DNA of 64,000 nt, from NCBI RefSeq assembly GCF_028476545.1, contig NW_026732690.1:472501-536500 (forward strand), given 5' to 3'. This document shows positions 28,922-40,096 of the stretch, one piece after another. Position 1 is the first letter of the stretch. Each line of letters opens with the position of its first letter. Source of the DNA: Physella acuta (Eukaryota > Mollusca > Gastropoda > Physidae). The translations under genes and the position numbers were made by a program. Under the pieces are notes generated by a model that was not told the DNA's origin, searched no databases, and saw nothing but the letters and a program-made list of their open reading frames with translations.

Positions 28922-31900
28922 ATGTGTGTGTGTGTATGTGCGTATGTATATAAAATATAAATAATATAAATAATATATATATATATAATAGATCTATCTG
29001 GAAGATAATATAAAATGTAATCATGAGAATATATAATCTTTTAAGAGCGAGACGCAACATGGAGTCGGATACCCATAAATCCCCTCTGATTGTGTCCCCG
29101 GAGGAAGGTCGATTTAAGGAACAGAGAAACGAGCTGTCCATGGTGCTGAACAACCTGCTTATGCTGTACGGCCAGCAGAGCTGTCAGATACTCAAACTCA
29201 GTAAGGTAAGTCTACATAAGGAGATACCTTGCCAGATAAAACATGTAAAACTTTGCCGGATAAAAAAAAATGTGATACCTTGCCAGATAAAACACGCGAA
29301 ACTTTGCCGGATAAAAAAAAATGTGATACCTTGCCAGATAAAACATGTGAAACTTTGCCGGTTAAAAAAATGATACATTGTCAGATACATCATGAAAGAA
29401 AAGGGATACAAACAGTATGCTCAGAAGCCACTAATCCAAATGTCGATTAGCCGTGATTTTATAACATTCCACAGCTTGGAACATATTTCTAAAACACTTT
29501 CCATTTTAACTCTCAATGGGCGAAACTAATAGTTTCTAAATACTTTCTATTTAATCCTCAACAGTCGTGAATCAAGTTTTCTAAATACTTTCTATTTAAC
29601 TCTTAACAATGACGAGTTAAGTTGTCTAAATTATTTCTATTTTAACCCTCAACAGTCTACAATACAGTTTAAAAAATAATTAAAAATAGTTTCTATTTAG
29701 CTCTCAAGAGTCGAGAATTAAGTTTTCTAAATACTTTCTATTTAACCCTTTACAGTCTCGGTTAAAAGTTTCTGAAAATGGCGGCTGGTGTGCGGATATG
29801 AGTAGCGGAACCGGTGGGGCACACAAGTGGGATAAGGTGAGTTGTTGCTTTGTCCACTGAGTTATTTAGCTGTGGTCAGACCCAGCATTCTCTACTATGG
29901 TTAGACTCTTGATTCCCTGCTATTATTAGACCTTTGTTTTCTTGCCATTATTAGACATTTGATTCCCTGCTATTATTAGACCCAGCGTTTCTTCCAGGCA
30001 TCGAATTCGCCCCCCTCCCCCCCCCCCCGAAATTTTTTTACCGCCCCCCCCCCCCCCCGAACAAAATGAAATGTATATAATTTATATAGAAAATATATAC
30101 TTTTAACAGTGTCCGCCCCCCCCCCCCCCAACCCCGAAGAAAGTCTACCGCCCCCCCCCCCCCCCGGAGAAAAAAGTCTGGAAGAAACACTGATTAGACC
30201 GGGATATCTTGCTTTTATTAGACCCAAGTTTCCCTGCTGTGATGAGACTCTAGACCTTTGATTCCCTGTTATTATTAGACCTTTGATTCCCTGCTATTAT
30301 TAGACCTTTGATTCCCTGTTATTATTAGACCTTTGATTCCCTGCTATTATTAGACCTTTGATTCCCTGTTATTATTAGACATTTGATTCCCTGCTATTAT
30401 TAGACATTTGATTCCCTGCTATTATTAATCCCTTAATTACCTACTATTATTAGACCATGGATTACCTGCCATTAATTAAACCATAGCTCCCTGCCCCCTT
30501 GTTGGAATTCGGCTTCCATTGAGTCATAAAATGACAGTTTGATATATTAGGCTCTAAATATCTCATTAGATTCAAATATTGAACAAATGCAGATAAAAAC
30601 AATGAAGCTAAACAATACCTATTGATCTATGTGGCCTACACACGGGTACAATATTTCTGCGTAGCTATGCTAACTGTCAAATTCACACACTATACATGAA
30701 CCACAAACTTAAATGAACACAACCGTAAACTTACATGAACCCAACCGTAAACTTAAATGAACCCAACCGTAAACTTAAATGAACCCAACCTTAAACTTAA
30801 ATGAACTCAACCGTAAACTTAAATGAACCCAACCGTAAACTTAAATGAACCCAGCCGTAAACCTAAATGAACCCAACCGTAAACTAAAATGAACCCTTCA
30901 AGAACAGAAAATTTTGAGCCATCTCAAATAATTTTGACCCAACTATCTTAAGTTCAGTATTGTCACAACACCATTTTTTTGACTTAATCTAATGTAATTT
31001 TAAACTTTACTGTGAACTTGAACTCAGCAATAATTTATACCAATAGTCTTAGACTTTTCTACAGTTTTGAATTGAGTATCTCACCTCTGTGACATCGGGA
31101 AAAAGCTGGTAAAAAATAAATTTACTTTCGAGTATGCAGTAAACAATGGGTCGGCGTGACCAAGTCGTAGAGCGCTAGGCTACTAACCCGAAAGTCTAGA
31201 GTTCAAATCCTTTGGACGTCAGGTTCAAAAAACGGAACTTTAAGCAGTAAACTGTGTTAAAATTTAGGCCTAACCAAAGTTATAACCAATAAATCTGTAA
31301 AATATGCATCCATTGTTTTTGGCGTTAATATTTCTAGACCAAACCCACACACCCAAATTAAACTTAATAACCAACATTCAAAGCTAACAAAGGACAAACA
31401 CTTTGTTTTTCCTTAGGGTTTTTCTAAAGCCCTGAGCAAGTTCTTTAAAGGAAAAACTGTTGGGAGCTTCGGCGACGGCCCTGGTTTGTATAAGAAAAAT
31501 GTAGAGCTTTTGGGTGAGGTGAAGAGCTACACGGCCTATGATGGGGCCCCTTACTGCGAAACAGTGACCAACGGAACGGTATGTACGGAATTTTTTTTTG
31601 GAGGGGGGGGGGGGGGGTTGGGAGTCAGGCAGTAGGTTGCACAGTTGGGGGAAGGGGAGGAGCAAATATATTAGGGAGGGCGTTATTGTCGTCTTGAGAA
31701 GTCAAAGTTCATTGGTAAAGGCCTATTTATTAGGGCTACATGTCTGGTAGTTGGGGCATGGAAGAGTTTTTTATTCACTAAATTATATATAGGAAATGGG
31801 CAAAGAAAACCGCAGTAATCAAACGGAAGTCTCTTCTTTAATATGATTAACGTTGTTTCCTTCGATGATTTACCAGGTGATATTTTTAGACCTGACAGTC

Positions 31901-32595
31901 CCCCAATACAACCTTCCAATCTTTGACTGGGTCATCAGTGTGGAGGTGGGTGAACACATTCCGGCCAAGTTTGAAGATATTTATCTGGACAACTTGGCCA
32001 GACATGCCAGGGAGGGTATTGTGATGAGCTGGGCTGTGCCAGGTAAAGTTGTGTTACGATCATCCTTTCTGTTTGTATGTCTGTTTGTCTGCCTGTCGAA
32101 CGGAAGATTGAAAAAAAAAACGAATGGATGGACGGACAGAGAGAAGAATGAATGAAAAAATGAATGAGATCATTCTTACAGTATTTCTGACTGTCGAGCG
32201 AACGAACGAATGGGCGGACGAACTATTGCACGAACGAACAGGTTAACGAACGTACGAGCAAACGAACGGGTAAATGAGTGGATGAAATACTTACAGACGG
32301 ACAGGTGGATGGAATACTTACAGACGGACAGACAACCAAACAAAAGAATGGACAAATGAGCAAATAATAAAGACAAAAAAGTTTAATTTTTCACATTCCA
32401 GGCCAAGGCGGCTTATCCCACGTAAACAACAAACCACTCGAGGAAGTCAAGGAACAGATGAGACGGCGTGGGTTCGAATTCAGCTTGGAAAGCGGCGAAC
32501 CGCTTCGTAAAGCAGCCTCGTTCATGTGGCTGAGACAGAATGTTCATGTATACAATCGTGTCTCACCTAGCTCTTTAGTGGAGGAGGACGCATAA
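27989..32595 (+). CDS. gene 2: paralogue of gene 1, membrane-anchored SAM-methyltransferase-like protein
   Basis: Exons by splice signals and phase: 27989-28000, 28521-28621, 29046-29205, 29756-29836, 31417-31578, 31877-32042, 32402-32595 (stop TAA), 291 aa. The last four exons (81, 162, 166, 194 nt) have the same lengths and phases as in gene 1. The first exon (MNIR, donor AGG|GTAAGT) is short and is the least certain part. Residues about 7-25 are a hydrophobic anchor (LSVVLALVVLGMVLIAFIM), then a charged stem. The enzyme-like domain has VGSFGDGPGLY, AYDGAP, FDWVISVEVGEHIP and LSHVNNKPL, as in gene 1, and both end in SPSSLV-EDA. Same strand and about 14 kb apart: a tandem duplication. Substrate unknown. 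Confidence 0.85.
28836..28985. repeat. (TA)n/(TG)n microsatellite in intron 2 of gene 2
   Basis: About 32 TA dinucleotides then TG and TATG repeats. Confidence 0.95.
29224..29372 (+). repeat. ~51-bp tandem repeat after exon 3 of gene 2
   Basis: Three copies of a unit with ACCTTGCCAGATAAAACA and AACTTTGCCGGATAAAAAA. It starts about 20 bases after the donor and does not include exon sequence. Confidence 0.85.
29480..29775 (+). repeat. tandem copies of the exon 4 acceptor of gene 2
   Basis: About five diverged copies of a 55-65 bp unit with TTTCTAAATACTTTCTATTTAA followed by CCCTCAACAGTC or similar. The last copy is the real polypyrimidine tract and acceptor (TTTACAG|TCTCGG at 29755/29756), and the exon start TCTCGGTTAAAAGTTTCT aligns with TCGAGAATTAAGTTTTCT of the copies. 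Confidence 0.7.
29983..30192 (-). mobile_element. hAT-like MITE, family 1, exact 8-bp TSD
   Basis: Minus-strand copy with ends CAGTGTTTCTTCCAGAC and CCTGGAAGAAACGCTG. Flanked by an exact duplication ATTAGACC (29975-29982, 30193-30200). It interrupts a minisatellite whose unit contains ATTAGACC, so the duplication could in part be pre-existing repeat. Interior has four C runs (G on its own strand). Confidence 0.85.
30240..30490 (+). repeat. 25-bp minisatellite in intron 4 of gene 2
   Basis: About nine copies of TTTGATTCCCTG(C/T)TATTAT plus TAGACC; more diverged copies precede the MITE from about 29875. Confidence 0.85.
30700..30897 (+). repeat. 22-bp minisatellite in intron 4 of gene 2
   Basis: About nine copies of AACCGTAAACTTAAATGAAC and variants. 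Confidence 0.9.
31144..31225 (+). mobile_element. tRNA-like SINE head fragment
   Basis: GGGTCGGCGTGACCAAGTCG, AGCGCTAGGCTACTAACCC and the B-box-like GAGTTCAAATCC give a tRNA-like arrangement. The head matches the SINE at 5355-5625. It is probably a 3'-truncated SINE, not a working tRNA gene: no closed acceptor stem could be drawn. Confidence 0.5.
32045..32395. repeat. degenerate 4-bp-based repeats in the last intron of gene 2
   Basis: CTGT/TTTG words, then GGAC, GAAC and ACGA words, consistent with decayed tetranucleotide repeats and a copy of ATACTTACAGACGGACAG repeated twice. Confidence 0.5.
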
Positions 32596-33118
32596 CTGAG
32601 TTCATGTTCACATCCGTTTTGTTGTGTTATGTTGTGTTATTATACCAGCAGTGATCTTTTACTTACATTTCATTTGGTCATCATCGTATTCGCTTACCTA
32701 ACCTTTTTATACATGTTTGGTTGTATTTATAATGTTTATAATGTTCTATGCTTTTTCCTGGTTTAATTATGGATGTTTTAATAAGATATGTTTAAAAGCG
32801 CTATTTTAACTCGTTACTTTTTGTGATAACACCAACACACCAACACACACACGCGCGCGCGCGCACACATACACACACAGACGCTACACACAAACCAAAT
32901 CTAGTGAAGTTAAGGTCAACCCAACATTTAGTTCACGTGGTGCTAAATTCTATTGTAAATTACCTTTAAAACGCATTCAGGGGGCTGTTTAATGTGAACC
33001 GACTCGTGGAATGTTACTTTTGATCTTTTATAATTTACCCAATATGCAATGTATTTGGCAGCTTAAGCGGAGAACACATTCTGTTGATGACAATTTTAAA
33101 TAGGTCTAGATCTCTCTA
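32596..33118. other. 3' flank of gene 2, no further gene
   Basis: AT-rich, with a CA/CG dinucleotide tract at about 32838-32880. No close AATAAA after the stop codon was found. Confidence 0.4.
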
Positions 33119-33120
33119 GG

Positions 33121-33385
33121 CCAGTTCTTATTAACCTGCGTTCTATCGAACCCCAGGGGTTCGGTAAGTCAGTCGCAGGGGTTCGGCGGAGTTCAAGACA
33201 CACACCCAAGACACACACCCGACACATGATTTACGATCCGATTTTTGTAAGTGCGAACGTTAGAACTATTTTAGAAAGGTTTGGTGAATGGTTGGGTTCG
33301 GTGAATGGTTGGGTTCGGTGAATGGTTGGGTTCGGTGAATGGTTGGGTTCGGTGCCTCCAAAAAAGTTTAAGTACCTCAAGTCGA
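33121..33385 (+). mobile_element. decayed hAT-like element
   Basis: The left part CAGTTCTTATTAACCTGCG with CGAACCCCAGGGGTTCGG resembles the terminal region of hAT elements that begin CAGxGGTTCTTAACC. The right part TTTAAGTACCTC may be the other end. In between are four copies of GGGTTCGGTGAATGGTT. No target duplication recognised. Confidence 0.4.
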
Positions 33386-34030
33386 GGCTGATGGTAGCCA
33401 CACAGGGTATCTTTTATAAATATAGCAATGTTTTACTAACCAGCGAACAGTTTACCAGTTAGTGTGAATGTTTCACACTGTGCTAATTGTGGCATGTTTC
33501 ACTTCATGAAATTCCCTTCACATTTTTTATTTATTCAAACGTTTAACCTACATTTATTTCTGCACCGCTTGATAAAAATAAGTCAAGGCTTTGATACAGC
33601 CAGTCAATACACAACTCAGTATCGCCTTTGGTGTTCAGAAAAGTCAAGTACTTGTGGATATTAAAAAACGGCTTTATTAATTTTTGTATTGACGAACTTT
33701 TTCAATCATTTCAAAAAGTCTACTGTCGCCGTTAGGTTAATGAAGGCGTTGGTGGGAGATTACTTCAAAGGGTGGCTGTTTAAATCTTCATCTATCGGAT
33801 AAAGTTGAATGGAAGAACATGTGTGGGTGGGTGTATATAGTGTGTATGTAGTGTGTGCGTCTATGGGTATTAAGAACAAGCTTGTTATGAAGATCTGAAG
33901 GTTGTATGGCAAAAGGTTGAATTAATTTTTCCGCCTTCGTGATTTTTTTAAAAACAGTTTATGAAAAAGTTGATTGTGTCAGGTATAATTATTGAACCTA
34001 CCCATATATTGGTATTATATATTATAAACA
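33386..34030. other. no gene seen
   Basis: AT-rich with a GTG-rich patch near 33820-33860. The plus frame at 33464-33664 has no recognisable domain. Confidence 0.45.
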
Positions 34031-34039
34031 TCAAACAGC

Positions 34040-34355
34040 TGTGATGCGGGTTGGGTTATATAGGGTTGTCAGAGGGTTGGGTAAAAAAGGGTTGTCTAGT
34101 GTTGGGTTAAATAACGTTGTCTAGGGTTGGGTTAAATAAGGTTGTCTAGGGTTGGCTTAATTAAGGTTGTCTCGGGTAGGTTTGAAATAAGGTTGTCTAG
34201 GGTTGAAATATGGTTGTCGAGGGTTGGGGTAAATAAGGTTGTCGAGGGTTGGGTTAAATAAGGTTGTCGAGGGTTGGGTTAAATAAGGTTGTCGAGGGTT
34301 GGGTTAAATAAGGTTGTTAAGGGTTGGGGTAAATAAGGTTGTCTGGTTGAAAGAT
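34040..34355 (+). repeat. ~26-bp minisatellite
   Basis: About 11 copies of GGGTTGGGTTAAATAAGG plus TTGTC(T/G)A. Confidence 0.9.
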
Positions 34356-35075
34356 AACGTTGACTTATTTACAACGTTGTATTTAACTCATTTCTTCCGT
34401 TACCAAAGTCTGACTGTCTGGTTAGATGTTTGCAATTAATGCCTCACCCACTGTTACACCACTGATTTGCTTCAATCCTTACTTAACCGATCCATCTTTA
34501 ATTAAAATACAATAATATATAATTTCATCAAACTTGCATGTTGAAATGATTTTAAAATATAAGGTTTGTTTCACACAACAGACCAACATATTTACCTTTA
34601 TAGCTCAAGAAAATGTATTTATATTTTTATATGATATCTTTTTAAAATGTTCTTTATTGTACACATTTTTTGGGATTTATTCTGAATAGACAGCGATATG
34701 TCGTTTGGGATGTTAGGGCAGCCATTAGGAACTTAATGGGGCCTGCAATGTTTGAATGTCCTGTCTCTCTGTGGGAGGTAGGATGAGGGGGTGGGGGGGA
34801 GAGTTTAAAGTTGGCTTCTCATCCTAACTACATGTTTTTTATTACTGGGTTTATTTCTATGTGGGTTCAACTTTTGTTTTTGAAAATAAAAATCTGGTAT
34901 GTATTAAATTTGATGTTATTTATCGTGTAGTATGTTAACAATATTTTATTTACTGATTATTACTCAAAATCATTTTCATAATCATTTAAAGTAAGCACAA
35001 TCACCCCGCAATCATAATATTAATAATTATTACATTATTAAAAATAGTTTTAATGATAAACATTATTAAGAATAA
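34356..35075. other. no gene seen
   Basis: AT-rich sequence with a small G-rich patch at about 34780-34800. Confidence 0.5.
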
Positions 35076-35079
35076 TAAT

Positions 35080-35760
35080 GATGTCCCTGAGTCCACCCAG
35101 CTCTGATGGGTACCTGACAAATGTTATTGATGTCCCTGAGTCCACCCAGCTCTGATGGGTACCTGACAAACGCTATTGATGTCCCTGAGTCCACCCAGCT
35201 CTGATGGGTACCTGACAAACGTTATTGATGTCCCTGAGTCCACCCAGCTCTGATGGGTACCTGACAAATGTTATTGATGTCCTGAGTCCACCCAGCTCTG
35301 ATGGGTACCTGACAAATGTTATTGATGTCCTGAGTCCACCCAGCTATGATGGGTACCTGACAAATGTTATTGATGTCCTGAGTCTACCCAGCTATGATGG
35401 GTACCTGACAAACGTTATTGATGTCCCTGAGTCCACCCAGCTCTGTTGGGTACCTGAACAACGTTATTGATGTCCCTGAGTCTACCCAGCTCTGATGGGT
35501 ACCTGACAAATGTTATTGATGTCCCTGAGTCTACCCAGCTCTGAAGGGTACCTGACAAATGTTATTGATGTCCCTGAGTCCACCCAGCTCTGAAGGGTAC
35601 CTGACTAAGGTTATTGATGTCCCTGAGTCCACCCAGCTCTGATGGGTACCTGACTAAGGTTATTGATGTCCCTGAGTCTACCTAACTCTGACAGCTACCT
35701 GACTAACGTTAATGAAAGTAACGGTGGCTAGGCATAGTGTTGACCACACCACCCCATCTT
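35080..35760 (+). repeat. ~48-bp minisatellite derived from a SINE segment
   Basis: About 13 copies of a unit with CCTGAGTCCACCCAGCTCTG, ATGGGTACCTGAC and AACGTTATTGATGTC. The last, diverged unit runs on into AACGTTAATGAAAGTAACGG and TGGCTAGGCATAGTGTTGAC, which matches in order the SINE-like piece at 51985-52180 on the minus strand. The array is therefore an expansion of part of that SINE. Confidence 0.8.
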
Positions 35761-36070
35761 AAGCCGAGGCCAAGAAAGTGTACATGATCGGTCTTCTGGG
35801 TCGTAACGTGTAAATGAGAAACTTTTACTACACCACAAGCAAGTTAAAAATAATTTAACATCTTTCGGTGTATATTTCGAGGGCGGCTGAATCAGTGACG
35901 ACAGCATGACGAGTGCGTTATATCACAACGGCAGCGGATATTGAAAAACGCTGATGTGGGGACAGGTGGAATGGTTTTGTATTACCGTAAATCTCGTGCT
36001 TGACAATTAGGCGCGACAGTGACATTATATATAACAAAATAAATCTTAACGACATGGAGGTAGTGGAGAG

Positions 36071-36150
36071 CAGTAGCGTACGCAGGGGGGGGGGGAGCAG
36101 GGGGAGCGGCCGCTTCCCCTCTGGCCATTTTCAGCAAAGTGGCGCCTTTT
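36071..36150 (+). mobile_element. single terminus of a MITE related to family 2
   Basis: CAGTAGCGTACGCAGGG followed by a G run resembles the family 2 left end. The other end is not recognisable. Confidence 0.35.
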
Positions 36151-36159
36151 TGGAAACTT

Positions 36160-37236
36160 TTTAAACTCAAAGTTTTAAACAATGATATTTGTAAAAAAAT
36201 ATTTTTGGTCGGCACATCTATGTAAATCACAAGATTTCTTTTCATTAAGCATTATTGTACTAGTCTAGTAGTGTCTACGTTTACAACACGTATAAACAGC
36301 TGCATCAGTTTGCCATTCTAAAAATAACCATTACGATGCATTGCAATGTTTAAAAAACCTCTACAGTAGTACCACTTGGCAAGAGGGGTGTTAAGGGGAT
36401 ATGCAATGTTTTTTTCTATTTTTTACAATTTAAGATCGAAAGCCTTTTGGATACTATTACCATGTTTGGCACATGAAAGTAAGTATTAAACAGCAAAAAA
36501 AAGGGTTGAAAACAATTTTGGTTGTCATGGAATCCCCAAAAAACCTCCGCCATTTTGAATTTTTTGGCACTTTTAAAAATGCTAAGGCTTTTTTATTTTT
36601 GCACTTTTAGCAATCAAATTTAACCTGCTTATATTTCAATATATTTTAAACTTTTGTCATGGCAACTTTTTGAAATAGCTACTAGTAAAAATTTTACAAT
36701 GTCTAAAAAATCTTATCCTTTTGAGTATCCAAAATTTTAAAAACTTGCATATTAAATACCAAATACTTTTTTTCTATGAAAGCCATCTCAATTCCCTCGT
36801 GACAAAAGTTTTATTTTGGCATGAACAACAACTACTGAAAATATTGTTGGTATTGTTTAATAAATAAATAAACCCGGAGTGATCTCCCCTAAACTTTCTC
36901 GAATATTCTTATCTCTTAATATATAATAGGCCATGTGCGCTCTTCTCTCTCTCTGTCCGCAAAATATTTTCGCCGGACATCACGTCAGAATTGGGAGCGA
37001 TATATCGAGAACTTTTTACAGACTTTTGTTGAAAATAATATGTTAGATGTTTTAAATGTATAATCACAATTTTATTTAAAGAAGAAAAATAAAAAATAAA
37101 GGCGTATTCCAATATAGAGAAACAGTATTATTTATGCAACCGGAAAAGTGTATAAACTTGGGACAAGAACGCATTTAACAATGACGTCGCTTATTGTTTA
37201 CACTAAAACACTAAAACAAGAGCACTAAACAGTATT
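36160..37236. other. no gene seen
   Basis: AT-rich sequence. Text around 36360-36800 (GCAATG, CCGCCATTTTGAA) loosely resembles 56050-56560, perhaps an old dispersed repeat. Confidence 0.35.
36860..36915 (+). repeat. terminal fragment of repeat family C
   Basis: AATAAACCCGGAGTGATCTC and CCCTAAACTTTCTCGAATAT match the hairpin end of family C (compare 51105). Confidence 0.65.
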
Positions 37237-37240
37237 TCAG

Positions 37241-37972
37241 GAACCAGCCACGACTGCACAGCAGCAAGAAACAGATCCCTCGACATCAGAATCAACCGCA
37301 CCAATCCCACCTAGCAAAGAACCACCTAAATCGGTATCAGCACCATCTGCACCAAGCTCACCTAACAAGGAACCTCCTAAAACGTTGTCAGACCCAACGG
37401 CTCCAATCTCACCCACAAAAAAACTGCCTAATTCGACAGCAGCACCAAAGGTACCAACTTCATCTACCAAAGAAACTCCTAAAACGACATCAGCCCCAAC
37501 CACACCAATCGCACCTACCAAAGAACCCAAAGCCCAATTCAAAAACCAACCAGCCCACCCAAGCCGTCAAGCCAACAAACAACCCCTAGCAAACAAGCAA
37601 GCTCGGAATCAGATATGAATACCGCTACAGATCTAAAAAGGAAAAAAGAAAGCCCCACAGAGGCAAAACAAACAAAGAGTCTAAAAACGGAAAGGCATAT
37701 TCACGACAAAACGCAATGCCAATTTTGCACCCTACGATTTAGGACAAGCTTAGAGGTGGAAGTACATGAAGGAACAGTGCACAAAATATTCTAACAGTGT
37801 CATATTTGCGGAAAGGACAGGTGCGGCTTTTTGGGCGGCCCAACCTACCCGGACATATCCAAACACTACAGGGATGTTCACCCTGACGAAACATTATACA
37901 AATGCAGCATTTGCACGGTGCACCTCCCATTAGAGGGCATACGGGTGCATACAGATAATCTTCACTTGTGGT
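37241..37972 (+). pseudogene. broken frame with Pro/Lys/Thr-rich region and C2H2 zinc fingers
   Basis: After a good acceptor-like TATTTCAG (37240) an open frame encodes a repetitive segment of APTxPxxPTKEPPK-type units (to about 37530). A second frame then gives SSESDMNTATDLKRKK and two to three zinc-finger-like motifs: CQFCTLRF ... H(3)H near 37715-37780, CHICGKD ... KHYRDVH near 37800-37885, and CSICTVHL ... HTDNLH near 37905-37965. The frame is interrupted at least twice (one shift, one in-frame stop after the first finger). Codon sense is kept between breaks, so it was a protein gene. It may be a retrocopy, a gene fragment or the N-terminal finger region of a LINE; I cannot tell which. 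Confidence 0.5.
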
Positions 37973-38324
37973 AAAACGACCAGCAACATGGAAAATATAG
38001 AACTCTGTTAATTTACCATTTTATAAACGTTTTGTATTAGACATGTGATAACTTGTATAATATGTATAAATATTCTCATGTAAACCTGCTCTTTGCTGCC
38101 GACCCATGAAGGGAAAGTAGCAAGAGAGGAACACAATTTAAAAAAAAAAAATTTAAAAAAAAAAAGAGCACGAAACTGATGACGTCATCTTCCGAGTTTA
38201 GAATTTTAAAAAATGAACTATTTCATTCAAATATGATTTAGAGCTATGTACGCTATGAAATGTAGACTACATAATACGATATTATCGGCCTAAACTTAAA
38301 AAAAATATTTTATCTATTTTGATT

Positions 38325-38445
38325 CTAGATCTAGAGATTCTAGATCTAGACTAGATCTAGATCTACGTAAAACTACACTTAGACGCTACGTCGCTAAGAT
38401 CTATTCTAGATCTAGATTTAGACTCTATCTACTGTAGAATCTATT
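38325..38445. repeat. AGATCTAG-type repeats
   Basis: Clusters of overlapping TCTAGA and AGATCT words. The stretch 37975-38650 has no gene. Confidence 0.7.
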
Positions 38446-38652
38446 CCAAAAATAAATTTCTATAATAAACTTTTTCAGGACTTAAATATTTTATAGAAAT
38501 CTGTGTTTGTTTAGCAATGAAACTGGCTAATTTTGGGTAAAAAAAAAATAATTTGAAAAAATAGGCATATTCGTGTAAGTTATTTTTTTAAACACTTCTT
38601 TTATTCACCATATTTTAAAAGGTACCTAATAAGCTGACATGATAGTGTACTT

Positions 38653-39953
38653 CAGGGGTCTCCAAACTACGGCCCGCGGGCCAGATGCGGCCCGCGAGGT
38701 CCTCTAATCCGGTCCGCGGCGATCTTTTTGTCCACGGAAAATTCAAAACAATTCGAAAATGTAGCTTTGTGTGCAAATACTATTATCCGCCGTGTTGCAG
38801 ACATTGGTGACTCAAATAGCGAAAATTGCAAGCAAGTTTCGCAATTGTTTAATTGTAATGGATCATTTGCTGGACAGCTGTTCCACATCTCAACTGCTTA
38901 TGTTCATTAGAGGTGTGGATGAAGGCATAAACATAACACAAGAGCTAGCTTCCCTACATATGGCACTGTTACCGGAGAGAATAAAGATAGTTAAGAGACA
39001 TGTTAACAGATAGAAACACAAAATCGCAAGATTTAGCAAATTTCACAGCAGTAAGATGGCCAATTTGTGAGAAATTTTTCTGAGCAGAGTATTTAAGTTA
39101 AGAAAGGAAATAGGTGACTTCCTTGAAAGTTAAGGCAAGCCACACGGGCACAGAAATCGGCCTTTGCTGCAACATGACTAGTCATTTAAATTTTCTGAAT
39201 CTAAAACTACAAGAGATGGAAATTTAGTTTCTGATCTATACATCCACCTAAAGGCTTTCAGATCCAAACTTGTCATGTTTTTGGAACAAGCACAAGCCAA
39301 CAACTTGACGCACTCTTAGTAGTGTAAGGTCTTTACGGCTGAAGCAACCACTGAGTTGCCCACGTCATTTGCATACAAGATCATCAAAGACTTCAAGCTG
39401 CAGTTTCAGTAGCTGTTTTAACTGACCTGGATTCAAAGGCAGAAAAGTGAAACTGTTTCAGAACCCATTTGAAGCAAATGTGGCCAGTTGCAAAGATGAA
39501 CTGTAGCTGGAGGTCATTAGAGACACGTTCAAAGAAGGGCGGGTGGGTTTTTATAAGTTTTTGCAAAAGGAAGATTTTCCTAATATTAAAAAAAATTGCA
39601 TCAAAGTACCTTTCAAATTTTGGAACAAGATACCTGTGTCAACAAATATTTTCAAGATTGAAATACGTGAAGAATAATTTGAGAGCTAACTTGGACCTCG
39701 AGTGTGTTGTTGGCTGTTGGCAGCCCACAGTGTTTCTTTCAGACTTTTTTTCTCCGTGGTGGGGGACACTTAAAATTTGTATATATTTCTATAAAAATTA
39801 TAATTCGTTAAGGGGGGGGGGGGGTGCTGTACACGTTCTTCGGGGGGGGGGGGGGGTTACCACTCCGAAGAGATGTCTTGAAGAAACTCTGGCCCCCCAA
39901 CTGATATTTGATAGTTAATGCGGCCCTCGGGCTGAAAAGTTTGGAGACCCCTG
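38653..39953 (+). mobile_element. hAT transposon with both ends and exact 8-bp TSD
   Basis: Starts CAGGGGTCTCCAAACT and ends AGTTTGGAGACCCCTG, a perfect 16-bp terminal inverted repeat, with GTGTACTT duplicated exactly on both sides (38645-38652, 39954-39961). The GGCCCGCGGGCC subterminal palindrome is typical of Charlie/Tip100-like hAT elements. Inside are pieces of transposase: SLHMALLPERIKIVKRHV-like and ENVALCANTIIRRVADIG frames, with stops and frame changes, and no full catalytic domain. At about 1.13 kb without its insertion it is an internally deleted, non-autonomous copy. A family 1 MITE has inserted at 39728-39891. Confidence 0.9.
39728..39891 (+). mobile_element. hAT-like MITE, family 1, nested in the hAT element
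   Basis: Ends CAGTGTTTCTTTCAGAC and GTCTTGAAGAAACTCTG, flanks GCAGCCCA and GCCCCCCA (6 of 8 equal). Two G runs inside. Being nested, it inserted after the host hAT element. Confidence 0.75.
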
Positions 39954-40096
39954 GTGTACTTGATACCAGACAGGTGGTGCTGGATCGAGACACACCAAGT
40001 CACACCTAATTTTTTTTTATATGTGAATCTTCCTATTTTAGACTATAAAGAAAGGAACTACTTTGGAAATCTTTGTTTATCTATGCAATTTGCTAA

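Noticed and set aside
31144-31225. Functional tRNA gene
   Set aside because: Only box-like elements are present; no acceptor stem pairing and the head matches a SINE family.
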